This document shows, in pieces, positions 48,824 through 58,617 of a stretch of 64,000 nucleotides of DNA. Position numbers and translations under genes: made by a program. The notes below the pieces were generated by a model. The model did no database searches, was not told where the DNA came from, and was given only the letters and a program-made list of their open reading frames with translations. Numbering within the stretch: the stretch's first letter is position 1; each line of letters starts with the position of its first letter. Source of the stretch: an uncultured Ulvibacter sp. (lineage in GTDB: Bacteria > Bacteroidota > Bacteroidia > Flavobacteriales > Flavobacteriaceae); assembly GCA_913063405.1 (NCBI GenBank), contig CAJXZB010000009.1, forward strand, positions 1 through 64,000. Reading direction: 5' to 3'.

Positions 48824-49683
48824 TAAAAATATTAGTTACAGGAGCAAATGGACAGTTAGGAAAATGTCTTAAGGATGGGGTGCTGGATTACCCGGAATTT
48901 GATGTACTGTTCACTGCGAGAAAGGATCTTGATATTGAAAAAAAGGAAGTGATTTCAGAATTTTTTAGGAATCATTCTTTCGATTATTGTATCAATACAG
49001 CAGCATATACAAATGTTGAAAAAGCTGAAAGTGAACCAGATGCTGCATTTAGCATTAACGCGAATGCTGTGAAAAATCTTTCCGAAGCATGTGAAATCAA
49101 TGATGTAATATTACTGCATATTTCTACCGACTATGTTTTTGATGGCGAACAAAATCGACCATATGTTGAATCTGATGCTACAAACCCAATTAATGTATAT
49201 GGTGATTCAAAGTTAAAAGGGGAACAATACATTGAAGATATTTGTCGTAAGCACTTTATCTTCAGGACTTCTTGGTTGTATTCGCAATATGGGCATAATT
49301 TTCTAAACACCATCTTGAAGTATGGTAAAGAGGGGAAGCCACTTACCATTACAACAGAACAGGTTGGAACACCCACAAATGCAAATGATTTGGCAAAGGC
49401 AATACTAGAGGTTATTGATTCTAAATCCGAAGCCTATGGTCTATATCATTATAGCAACGAAGGTGAGGCGACTTGGTATGACTTTGCTAAAGCAATTTTA
49501 ACCTTTTCGGGCCATTTGACACCAACAAATCTTGCTAAAACCGATCATTACCGTACTTTTGCGGCAAGGCCAAAATACAGCGTTTTAGATAAATCCAGAA
49601 TAAACAGGATATTAGAGATAAGAATGATTGGTTGGGAAACTAGTCTAAAGTTACTCATAGAAAAAACAACGACTAACACATAA
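48820..49683 (+). CDS. rfbD: dTDP-4-dehydrorhamnose reductase
   Basis: ILVTGANGQLGKCLKD, CINTAAYTNVEKAESEPD, STDYVFDG, YGDSKLKGE. Confidence 0.95.
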   Translation: MIKILVTGANGQLGKCLKDGVLDYPEFDVLFTARKDLDIEKKEVISEFFRNHSFDYCINTAAYTNVEKAESEPDAAFSINANAVKNLSEACEINDVILLHISTDYVFDGEQNRPYVESDATNPINVYGDSKLKGEQYIEDICRKHFIFRTSWLYSQYGHNFLNTILKYGKEGKPLTITTEQVGTPTNANDLAKAILEVIDSKSEAYGLYHYSNEGEATWYDFAKAILTFSGHLTPTNLAKTDHYRTFAARPKYSVLDKSRINRILEIRMIGWETSLKLLIEKTTTNT

Positions 49684-49693
49684 ATTTATACAT

Positions 49694-50674
49694 ATGGCAC
49701 AGAATAATAATGATGAAATAGACTTAGGAGCAGTTATAGACATTTTCAAAGGTGCATTTAAGAAATTGGCAATTCAAGTTTTTAGAACGATTAGATTTCT
49801 TTTTAAGAATTGGATTGTGGTTTCTATTTTGATTGTTCTAGGGGTTGGATATGGGATTTACTCTGGATCCAAAACAAAGCCTAATAAAGAAGCAAAGGCG
49901 CTTATTAGAATAAATTTTGATGCGGTAAAATACGTATATGATGAAATCGATTTATTGAATAATAAATTTATGGTAGGAGACACTATATTTCTTAAAAATG
50001 CTGGTTTTCGAACAGATTCTTTGGAGGTCAAAAAGTTGGAGCTTATCCCTAACGTTAGCATGAAGGATATTGCAGAGGGTGAAAAGAACAACCAGAGTCT
50101 TATTGCCCTTTTGAAAAATTTTGATTTAAGTGATGAAGACCTTCAATTGTCTGACGCTTTTACAAGGGAATATAAGTTTCACACCCTCGAGCTTAAGTTA
50201 TCACATTACGGAACAAAAGAGACTATTGAAAAAATTATCCAATATATTAACTCAAATAAGATTTTGGGTGAAATAAGAACGGCTACCGTTGAGAATCTCA
50301 AAAATAAAATTGCTGATAATGAAAAAATTATTAAACAAATTGATGATGTAATTGAGACCTTTAGATCCGGAGAATCGTTAAAATCTCCATCTAATCAATT
50401 ATTTGTTGTGGATAAGAATTATAATATTTCAGAAGTTTTCACCTCCAAGGTGGTTATGCAACAACAGATTGCAAAATTGCGAAATGTATTAATATTCTCT
50501 AAGGATATTGTTGTTTTAATTAATGAACCACATTTGATTGAGGTGAATAAAGGACTTTTAGGAAAAAAACCAATTTTATATCCACTGCTTTTGGTTTTCG
50601 CATTTTTGTTTTTGACCTTTTTAAAGAACAGCTACTTTTATTTAAAGGAAATGGAGAATAAAACGGAAGATTAA
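49694..50674 (+). CDS. Wzz-like polysaccharide chain-length/export protein
   Basis: Two-TM topology with coiled coil between (WIVVSILIVLGVGYGIYSG ... PILYPLLLVFAFLFLTFLK), within the polysaccharide operon. Confidence 0.65.
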   Translation: MAQNNNDEIDLGAVIDIFKGAFKKLAIQVFRTIRFLFKNWIVVSILIVLGVGYGIYSGSKTKPNKEAKALIRINFDAVKYVYDEIDLLNNKFMVGDTIFLKNAGFRTDSLEVKKLELIPNVSMKDIAEGEKNNQSLIALLKNFDLSDEDLQLSDAFTREYKFHTLELKLSHYGTKETIEKIIQYINSNKILGEIRTATVENLKNKIADNEKIIKQIDDVIETFRSGESLKSPSNQLFVVDKNYNISEVFTSKVVMQQQIAKLRNVLIFSKDIVVLINEPHLIEVNKGLLGKKPILYPLLLVFAFLFLTFLKNSYFYLKEMENKTED

Positions 50675-50752
50675 AAAGAAAGGTTTCCCGAAAACTCTTT
50701 TTTAAAGCTTGAACGAAAATAATAATCAGAAAAACATTTTCTAAATAATTTT

Positions 50753-51874
50753 ATGCGGAGCAATCTAATTGTATTTGGAACTAGGCCAGAAGCTATTAAA
50801 ATGGCCCCACTGGTAAAGGCGTTTTTAAAGAATAGTTCTTTCGAAACAAAGATATGTGTTACTGCCCAACATAGAGAGATGTTGGATCAGGTGCTAGAAT
50901 TTTTTGAAATTGATCCAGATTTCGATTTGAATTTAATGAAACCGAATCAAAATTTGCACAATCTTACTGGGAGTATTATTGATGGAATGAGACCAGTTCT
51001 AGAGGAGGTACAACCAGATTATGTTTATGTTCACGGAGATACAACTACATCTATGGCAGTAGGTATTGCCGCTTTTTATAGTGGAGCTAAAGTGTGTCAT
51101 GTGGAAGCTGGTTTAAGAACATTTGATCGTCAATACCCTTTTCCAGAGGAATTTAACAGACAGTTGACCGGAAAAATTGCAGACTATCATTTTGCACCAA
51201 CAAAGTTGTCACAGACAAATTTATTAAAAGAGAATACGAAAGAAGACACTATCTTAGTGACGGGTAATACTGTGATTGATGCTCTTTTATTTGGCATACA
51301 AAAAGTGAATTCTGAAGGATTTTCCGACCCTGAAATTGATAAACTTGTAAAGACTCTTGATTTCGACAAGAGAATTATTTTAGTGACCGGACATCGAAGA
51401 GAAAATCATGGAGATGGCTTGCTCAGTATTTGTAGGGCGTTAAAGACGATTGCCCAGCATAATGAAGATGTTCAAATAATATATCCAGTTCATTTAAACC
51501 CTAAAGTTGAAGGACCAGTTTATGAGTTATTATCTGGAATCGCTAATATTTTTCTTGTCAAGCCCTTGGCGTATGCCTCCTTTATTTGGCTAATGGAGAA
51601 ATCATACCTCATAATTACAGATAGTGGTGGTATTCAGGAAGAGGCTCCTAGTTTGGGAAAACCGGTATTAGTAACTAGAAGTACTACTGAAAGACCTGAA
51701 GCTGTGGAAGAAGGCACGGTTCTTTTGGTTGGCACCAATACTGAGAAAATTGTAGGGGAAGCGCAAAAGCTATTGAAAGACAAAGAGTATTACAACTCAA
51801 TGTCATTGCTTCATAATCCTTATGGGGATGGAAAGGCTTCGGAAAGAATTGTGGAGTTTATAACAAATTTATAA
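50753..51874 (+). CDS. wecB: UDP-N-acetylglucosamine 2-epimerase (non-hydrolysing)
   Basis: FGTRPEAIKMAPLVKAF, VHGDTTTSMAVGIAAFY, HVEAGLRTFDRQYPFPEEFNRQL, DSGGIQEEAPSLGKPVLV. Confidence 0.96.
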   Translation: MRSNLIVFGTRPEAIKMAPLVKAFLKNSSFETKICVTAQHREMLDQVLEFFEIDPDFDLNLMKPNQNLHNLTGSIIDGMRPVLEEVQPDYVYVHGDTTTSMAVGIAAFYSGAKVCHVEAGLRTFDRQYPFPEEFNRQLTGKIADYHFAPTKLSQTNLLKENTKEDTILVTGNTVIDALLFGIQKVNSEGFSDPEIDKLVKTLDFDKRIILVTGHRRENHGDGLLSICRALKTIAQHNEDVQIIYPVHLNPKVEGPVYELLSGIANIFLVKPLAYASFIWLMEKSYLIITDSGGIQEEAPSLGKPVLVTRSTTERPEAVEEGTVLLVGTNTEKIVGEAQKLLKDKEYYNSMSLLHNPYGDGKASERIVEFITNL

Positions 51875-51875
51875 T

Positions 51876-53102
51876 ATGGAAAAAAAACCTAGTGTTGTGA
51901 TGATGGGGTTGGGCTATATAGGTCTGCCAACGGCTGCCTTGATAGCTAGTAGAGGCATGCAAGTAACAGGAGTTGATATTAGCAAGAATGTTGTTGAAAC
52001 TATCAATAAAGGCAGGATTCATATAGTGGAGCCGGATCTTGATGGACTGGTTCATCATGTTGTAAAGAATGGATATTTAAAAGCAACAGACGCTTCAGTA
52101 GTCGCAGATGTATATTTGATTGCTGTTCCTACGCCTTTTAAAGAAAATAATATTCCGGACTTAACATTTGTTATGTCTGCGACCCAAAATATTATTCCAA
52201 CATTGAGGCCTGGAGCTTTGGTTATATTAGAGTCTACCAGTCCAGTTGGAACGACAAGAGAAATGCAAAAGTTGATCTTTAGAGAACGCCCAGAATTAGA
52301 AGGTCATATATATATTGCCTATTGCCCTGAGCGAGTTCTGCCAGGTAATATCATTTATGAATTGGAACATAATGATAGAGCTATTGGAGGATTAGATAAA
52401 GCTTCTACAGAAAAGGCAGTGGCTTTCTATAAATATTTTGTAAAAGGTGAATTACATAAAACTAACTCCCGTACTGCAGAAATGTGTAAGCTGGTGGAAA
52501 ATTCTTCTAGAGATGTACAAATCGCATTTGCTAACGAATTGTCCATGATTTGTGATAAAGCAGACATTAATGTATGGGAACTAATCCATTTGGCCAATAA
52601 ACACCCTAGAGTTAATATATTACAACCAGGGACGGGTGTAGGAGGCCATTGTATTGCGGTGGACCCTTGGTTTATTGTTTCGGAATTTCCTAGAGAGGCT
52701 AGGATTATAAGGACTTCTAGAGAGATTAATAATTACAAAACCGAATGGGCAATCGAAAAAGTTAAGAATTGCGCGTTAGAGTTTAAAATTGAAAATAACC
52801 GAGATGCTGTGATTGCTTGTATGGGACTTGCTTTTAAACCAAATATCGACGACCTTAGAGAATCACCTGCACTTACGGTTGCTGAAAAAATTAGCAGTGA
52901 TGGTTTTTCAGTGTTGAGGGTTGAACCGAACCTTAACATTGACGGAAAGTATAAATTAACAGCTGTTAACGAGGCTTTAGATAAAGCAGACATTATCGTT
53001 TTTCTTGTAGCTCATAACGAGTTCAAAGAATTAAACATCGACCCTAGCAAGCAGATTATTGATTTTGTTGGCCTGGAAGGACATTTAAAAGGGTCAAACT
53101 AA
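51876..53102 (+). CDS. wecC: UDP-N-acetyl-D-mannosamine dehydrogenase
   Basis: MMGLGYIGLPTAALIASRGMQVTGVDI, YCPERVLPGNI, PGTGVGGHCIAVDPWF. Confidence 0.95.
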   Translation: MEKKPSVVMMGLGYIGLPTAALIASRGMQVTGVDISKNVVETINKGRIHIVEPDLDGLVHHVVKNGYLKATDASVVADVYLIAVPTPFKENNIPDLTFVMSATQNIIPTLRPGALVILESTSPVGTTREMQKLIFRERPELEGHIYIAYCPERVLPGNIIYELEHNDRAIGGLDKASTEKAVAFYKYFVKGELHKTNSRTAEMCKLVENSSRDVQIAFANELSMICDKADINVWELIHLANKHPRVNILQPGTGVGGHCIAVDPWFIVSEFPREARIIRTSREINNYKTEWAIEKVKNCALEFKIENNRDAVIACMGLAFKPNIDDLRESPALTVAEKISSDGFSVLRVEPNLNIDGKYKLTAVNEALDKADIIVFLVAHNEFKELNIDPSKQIIDFVGLEGHLKGSN

Positions 53103-53130
53103 TTTGATCTTGGATGAAAATTGAAAACAT

Positions 53131-54570
53131 ATGTTGTTTAACTCTTTAGATTTTGCACTATTTTTTCCAATTTTCTTCATTCTTTATTGGCTTGTTGCTA
53201 AAAAGTTAACGCTAAGAAACATACTTATTTTAGTTGGTAGCTACGTTTTTTATGCTTGGTGGGATTGGCGTTTTTTGATTTTAATTGTTTTCAGCTCTAT
53301 AGTTGATTTTATAATTGGTCAAAAAATTAAGAACAGTGATTCGAAACGTATTAAAAAACGATATTTGATTACCAGCCTTTTAACCAATTTAGGGCTGCTG
53401 GTTTATTTTAAATATTCAAATTTCTTTATTGATTCTTTTATAAATTCTTTCAAACTATTTGGAGCTGAGTTTGATTCCTTTTCGTTGAATATAATTTTAC
53501 CGGTTGGAATTAGTTTTTACACATTTCAAACCCTTAGTTATACCATCGATATTTATCGGGGACGATTAGAACCAACCAAGAATTGGCTCGCTTTCTTTTC
53601 GTTTGTTGCGTTTTTCCCTCAGTTGGTTGCGGGACCTATTGAAAGAGCGTCTCATCTGCTGCCACAATTTTTTAAAACGTACTCATTTGATTATAAGCTG
53701 TTTAAAAGTGGAATACTATTGCTGGCTTTTGGTTTGTTTAAGAAAATGGTTATTGCGGATAGATTAGCAATTGTTGTTAACCAAGTATATAATAACCCCG
53801 CTGAGTATAATGGACCAGAATACATAATTGCGACTATCTTTTTTGCATTTCAAATTTATTGTGATTTTTCCGGATATTCGGATATCGCTATTGGAATAGC
53901 TAGAACGATGGGGTTTGATTTAATGAAGAATTTTGATACGCCATATTTTGCAAGAAGTATCACTGATTTCTGGCGAAGATGGCATATCTCATTATCTACT
54001 TGGTTTAGAGATTATGTATATATTCCATTAGGAGGAAGTCGAAAAGGTGAGTTTAGAGTTTATTTAAACTTATTCATCGTCTTCGCCGTTAGTGGGTTAT
54101 GGCATGGAGCGGCAGTAACATTTATTATTTGGGGTGCAATTCATGGAGCAATTATCGTATTAGAAAAGGCCTTTGGAAATCATAACTTGGTTTATAGCCG
54201 GAATAAATTATTCTCGGCTGGATTTTTTACACTTCTGACCTTTACTATTGTCTGTTTTGCTTGGATATTTTTTAGAGCCAATAGCTTTTCGGATTCTTTA
54301 TATATTGTACAGAACCTTATAAATTTTGATGGAGGGAGAAGTATTATTGAATTAGGGTTAACAAAGAGCGAGTTTTATTTATCATTAATCTTAATTGTTC
54401 TGCTTTTGGGTTTTGACTTAATTCACAGAAAATATGGAGCTTTAAAATTACTAAATTCTATTCCGTTAACTTTAAGGTTGATGACCTACACAGTAATAGT
54501 TTATTCAATAGTAGTTTTTGGTATTTACGGGGATAATAGCGTCTCGGAGTTTATTTATTTTCAATTTTGA
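53131..54570 (+). CDS. MBOAT family O-acyltransferase (AlgI-like)
   Basis: NILILVGSYVFYAWWDWRF, ITDFWRRWHISLSTWFRDYVYIPLGGSRKG, VSGLWHGAAVTFIIWGAIHG. Confidence 0.95.
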   Translation: MLFNSLDFALFFPIFFILYWLVAKKLTLRNILILVGSYVFYAWWDWRFLILIVFSSIVDFIIGQKIKNSDSKRIKKRYLITSLLTNLGLLVYFKYSNFFIDSFINSFKLFGAEFDSFSLNIILPVGISFYTFQTLSYTIDIYRGRLEPTKNWLAFFSFVAFFPQLVAGPIERASHLLPQFFKTYSFDYKLFKSGILLLAFGLFKKMVIADRLAIVVNQVYNNPAEYNGPEYIIATIFFAFQIYCDFSGYSDIAIGIARTMGFDLMKNFDTPYFARSITDFWRRWHISLSTWFRDYVYIPLGGSRKGEFRVYLNLFIVFAVSGLWHGAAVTFIIWGAIHGAIIVLEKAFGNHNLVYSRNKLFSAGFFTLLTFTIVCFAWIFFRANSFSDSLYIVQNLINFDGGRSIIELGLTKSEFYLSLILIVLLLGFDLIHRKYGALKLLNSIPLTLRLMTYTVIVYSIVVFGIYGDNSVSEFIYFQF

Positions 54571-54577
54571 TTGGACT

Positions 54578-56008
54578 ATGAAGAAAAGAGCAGTTTTTGG
54601 ATTTTCGTTGTTTCTGGTAGTAGGGTATTTATATCTGGATAAAGCCTTTTCATCAAATCATTATTATATAAATACTACTGAGGATTTTGTGGAACTAGCA
54701 GATAAAACTAATATCGATGTTATCTTCATGGGTAGTTCCCATGCTTATACTGCGTATAATCCAATTATAATAAATGATCAATGCAATACCATAAGCTTTA
54801 ATTTGGGATCAGACTCGCTTCTAATGTCTTTAACGGATTTATTGCTAACGGAAGCCTTTAAATATACTAACCCAAAATTAATAGTGATTGAGGCGTATAT
54901 AGGGTCTTTATTTGTGAAGTATACTGAGGAAGTGAAGGGACATCAATTAAGGGCGTTGGATTTCGTTTCGAACTTATCACCAATGAAATTTACTAAAACG
55001 AGAAAATTATTTTCAAATGATGAATTTATTGGGGTTTATTCTCCACTCGTAAGAAATCATGCAAGCTGGAGTGGCGTTAGCTTTACCAACTTGTCGAAAA
55101 GACGAGTTTTGGACGATAATAATGTATTTTTTAATAGCGGTTACTTGGGTGCGTTAACGGTTATAACCGAAGAAGTCAAGACTAATTACCTAAATTTTAG
55201 GGATAAGAATATTACCAAGGATAGCTCGGTAGTGAGAATTAAGGGTAAAACAAAAAATGAGATTGCTTCAGTTATTAATGTTGCCAAAAATGCGGGAATA
55301 GATGTGCTGGTGGTTACATCTCCTGATTTACGGGCCAAATATTCTAATTACTTCTTTTTCGATGAACTAAGAAGCGTTTGTGACTCATTAGAGGTTAACT
55401 ATTTGAACCTTAATGATCATTACGCTGACTTTAATTTGACGACAGACGATTTTAAGGACTCCAATCACCTCAATTTATATGGTGGCACCAAAGTTTCCAA
55501 GTTTCTAGGAGGTTACATTAATAAGAACTATGATCTACCTAAAAGAAACCTAGATGAGGCTTGGCAACAATCTAAGTTAGCGTATGATGGATTTATGAAT
55601 CAGTATTATAATACTGGAGATGGAACTTATTCTCTGGATGATGATTTTATATTTTTAAATGAAATAGAATCGAGTCAATTATCAATCGTTAAATCAGGAA
55701 ATGAATTTGTAATTACACTTAATTTAGACGTATCAAAGAAATCGAAAAAAGGCAATAAGGGGTTTGCCTTTGAGTTTCAAATACACCCAAGAGACAATGA
55801 GCAAAACTTGTTAAGTGAAAAGAGTAAATCGAGAAAATGGAAATTCGAAAGAGGCGCCACTCCTCTCATGGATAATCAAAGTATAATTACTTGTAAAATA
55901 ACCTCTAATATTGAGCATATAAAGGAGGTTCGAATTTTCCTATACAAACAAGGTGAAAAGGGAATTAAAGGTGAGTCGTTACTGATTAATAATGTGATTT
56001 TTAATTAA
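54578..56008 (+). CDS. Putative SGNH-fold partner of the MBOAT acyltransferase
   Basis: DVIFMGSSHAYTAYNP (block I-like GSS) and DSNHLNLYGGTKVS (DxxH-like). ATG at 54578 preferred over 54518. Confidence 0.65.
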   Translation: MKKRAVFGFSLFLVVGYLYLDKAFSSNHYYINTTEDFVELADKTNIDVIFMGSSHAYTAYNPIIINDQCNTISFNLGSDSLLMSLTDLLLTEAFKYTNPKLIVIEAYIGSLFVKYTEEVKGHQLRALDFVSNLSPMKFTKTRKLFSNDEFIGVYSPLVRNHASWSGVSFTNLSKRRVLDDNNVFFNSGYLGALTVITEEVKTNYLNFRDKNITKDSSVVRIKGKTKNEIASVINVAKNAGIDVLVVTSPDLRAKYSNYFFFDELRSVCDSLEVNYLNLNDHYADFNLTTDDFKDSNHLNLYGGTKVSKFLGGYINKNYDLPKRNLDEAWQQSKLAYDGFMNQYYNTGDGTYSLDDDFIFLNEIESSQLSIVKSGNEFVITLNLDVSKKSKKGNKGFAFEFQIHPRDNEQNLLSEKSKSRKWKFERGATPLMDNQSIITCKITSNIEHIKEVRIFLYKQGEKGIKGESLLINNVIFN

Positions 56009-56047
56009 TTAAACGTTAAATATTGGATTTTAGCCAATCGTTGAATA

Positions 56048-57376
56048 ATGAATCTTAAAAAACTACTAAGTAACAAGGATAGTATATTAAATAAGGGGTT
56101 TGCATCTACTTTGATTAAAATTCTAGGCGCATTATCGAGCTATGGATTATCTTTTTTGATTGCCAGAAAATTTGGGGCAGAAGGAAACGGTGTTTTTGCT
56201 CTTTTTATGACTTACACAGTTATTTTAAGCACTTTTTTTTATTTGGGGCTTGATTTTTTTCTAGTAAAAAGAGTCTCAGTTTTAATGGTTGAATCTCGCT
56301 TTAAAGAAGTGCAGTATTTGTATAAAAAAATTCTAAAAGCTTATGTTGCACCAGCCTCAGGACTTATTCTTCTGGCGGGAATAATTTTATATGTACAGTT
56401 TGACGAGCTATTGTTTCTTCTTGGAGCCATAGGAATCATGGTCAACGTTTTTATCGATATAAATAGTGCTGTTTTTAGAGGTTTAAAAATGGCTGAGTGG
56501 TTTAGTTTTTTCACTCAGTTTTCTAAGTACTTTATTACTATTGTACTGTTCCTACTTCCAATCCTAAGTGAAGAGGGAAGTAAGAATGCAGTGATTTTTC
56601 CATATGTAATCAGCCTTATTTTGAATGGTGCTTTTTCCTTTTTTGTTTTAAAAAATAAATTAGATAAACTCAAGGCAGGAGAGAATAAAATAGATGTAAA
56701 ATCAGACTCCATACTATCTATAATTAAAATATCTAAAGACTTTTTTTTCGCATCGGTACTTATCATAACACTAGTTTGGGTTGATTTTATTTTAATTGAT
56801 TTTTTCTTAAATGAAGAGGACGCCGGAATTTATAGTATCGCCTTAAAATTAGCCACTCTAGTTTCTTTTGGGTTTACGGCGTTTAATGCATTTCTCGCAC
56901 CTAGAATTTCAGAAATTCATGTTCAGGGAAATATTAAGAAACTTCAAAAAGTTCTAACTGAGAATTTTGCACTTGTATTGCCCATGCTCCTTATACCCTT
57001 TTGTACTATAATTTTTTTCCATGATCAATTATTAGGTTTCTTTGGAGATGAATTTAGACCTGGTTGGAAGGTCTTATTACTTTTGGCTAGTGGACAACTC
57101 ATAAATGGAATTTTTGGTCCTGTAAGTTTACTTTTACAAATGACAAACCATCAGAAATTATTTCAAAAGATACTTGTATGGACCTTTGTTTTAAAATTGT
57201 CACTAGCATTTTTATTTGTAAATTTCTGGGGAATTGAAGGGATTGCCTTTGCAAGTTTTTTAGCCTTAAGTTTATGGACGGTTATTGGTAGTTTTTTCGT
57301 GTATAAAAAAGTTGGAGTCTATTCTTGGTTTAGTTTTGCTGAAGCAAAAAAACTATTAACTCAATTAGGAAAATGA
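56048..57376 (+). CDS. Oligosaccharide flippase (Wzx-like)
   Basis: 442-aa multi-TM protein: GFASTLIKILGALSSYGLSFLIARKFGAEGNGVFALFMTY. Confidence 0.85.
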   Translation: MNLKKLLSNKDSILNKGFASTLIKILGALSSYGLSFLIARKFGAEGNGVFALFMTYTVILSTFFYLGLDFFLVKRVSVLMVESRFKEVQYLYKKILKAYVAPASGLILLAGIILYVQFDELLFLLGAIGIMVNVFIDINSAVFRGLKMAEWFSFFTQFSKYFITIVLFLLPILSEEGSKNAVIFPYVISLILNGAFSFFVLKNKLDKLKAGENKIDVKSDSILSIIKISKDFFFASVLIITLVWVDFILIDFFLNEEDAGIYSIALKLATLVSFGFTAFNAFLAPRISEIHVQGNIKKLQKVLTENFALVLPMLLIPFCTIIFFHDQLLGFFGDEFRPGWKVLLLLASGQLINGIFGPVSLLLQMTNHQKLFQKILVWTFVLKLSLAFLFVNFWGIEGIAFASFLALSLWTVIGSFFVYKKVGVYSWFSFAEAKKLLTQLGK

Positions 57377-58590
57377 AGAGAATTGTAATAAATCAGAATG
57401 GTCTCTTTAAAGTTTCGATAAGTCTTTTAACGATTGCTTTCGTTCTTTTTTATTTTTCTGATGGAGTGGGAAAAATGGTGTATCGTAGTGGAGCCGGGTA
57501 TACCCCGTATAGTGCTATTTTAAAAGGGTTTTTTGAAATAGTGATTTTGCTTTACGCAATAGTAACTTTAAGAAAAGCAAAGGCCACAATTATTTTTGCA
57601 ATTTTTTTATTACTTGTGTCTTTTCTTATAGGTCAGTTTTTCCTAAGTCTTAGTTTCAAGGAACTTGACTTCGCTGAAAACTTCAGTACGCTTTTTAAAT
57701 ATTTGTTTCCTTTTATTTTTTATCTGCTGGCGTTAGATATTATGTCGTATAAGGAATATCCTGACAAGTTACTTAAGTATTACAAAATAATTATCTCATT
57801 AAATAGTATACTTATTGTGCTGGGGGCTATTCTAAGTATTACGTATTTTAAAACATACAGGGGGATTCATCGATTTGGATATGATGGTTTGATTTTTGCT
57901 CAAAATGAAGCTTCATTTATCTTTATTTTTGCTATTACAACAGTCTATTATCGAAGGTTTTATTTAGGGATTAAAGAAAAGTTTTTTTGGATAGTTTTGC
58001 TTCCTTCATTAATTGTCGCCACTAAGGCAGTATATGTTTTTGTAATATTATTATTCTTTTTTCATCTCATAAAAAGGGTTCCGTTGAAAAGAATTCTGGC
58101 TTTTGGAATTTCTATTTTTGTAATGGGATATTTAATTTTTAGCACAGCAATTAACGATATATTCATTAACTCCTACCAGGTATTTATGTACGAGTTGAAC
58201 AAAGGAGGACTTTTACACGCACTATTGTCTGGTAGAGATGCGTACATAAAGGAAAAATTATCGCCATTAATCCTTGAGCACTGGTCCTTGCCAAACATCT
58301 TTTTTGGTGGTCAGGATGTAGTTGCCCACTATATTGAAATGGGATTTTTCGACTTGCTTCTATTCTTCGGCTTATTTGGCGCGGCATTCTATAGTTATTT
58401 TTTCTTTAAATTATTTAATCTAATACCTTTTAAGAGAGATTTTAAGATATTTTTCGGATTCAGTCTATTGATCATTATTGGAACCGCGGGACATTTTTTT
58501 GAAAGTGGTATTGCGGGAATTCATTTTATTTTTTTGCTACTAATAAATAAGAATTATAAGGCTAAAGATCTTCCTGAGTTAAAGGAATGA
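57373..58590 (+). CDS. Polytopic membrane protein, possible polysaccharide polymerase (Wzy-like)
   Basis: 405 aa, many TM helices with one larger loop (LLHALLSGRDAYIKEKLSPLILEHWSLPNIFFGG), located between the flippase and ligase-like genes. Confidence 0.6.
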   Translation: MKRIVINQNGLFKVSISLLTIAFVLFYFSDGVGKMVYRSGAGYTPYSAILKGFFEIVILLYAIVTLRKAKATIIFAIFLLLVSFLIGQFFLSLSFKELDFAENFSTLFKYLFPFIFYLLALDIMSYKEYPDKLLKYYKIIISLNSILIVLGAILSITYFKTYRGIHRFGYDGLIFAQNEASFIFIFAITTVYYRRFYLGIKEKFFWIVLLPSLIVATKAVYVFVILLFFFHLIKRVPLKRILAFGISIFVMGYLIFSTAINDIFINSYQVFMYELNKGGLLHALLSGRDAYIKEKLSPLILEHWSLPNIFFGGQDVVAHYIEMGFFDLLLFFGLFGAAFYSYFFFKLFNLIPFKRDFKIFFGFSLLIIIGTAGHFFESGIAGIHFIFLLLINKNYKAKDLPELKE

Positions 58591-58617
58591 TTTTAAAGTT
58601 TTAACAGATCGAGATTC

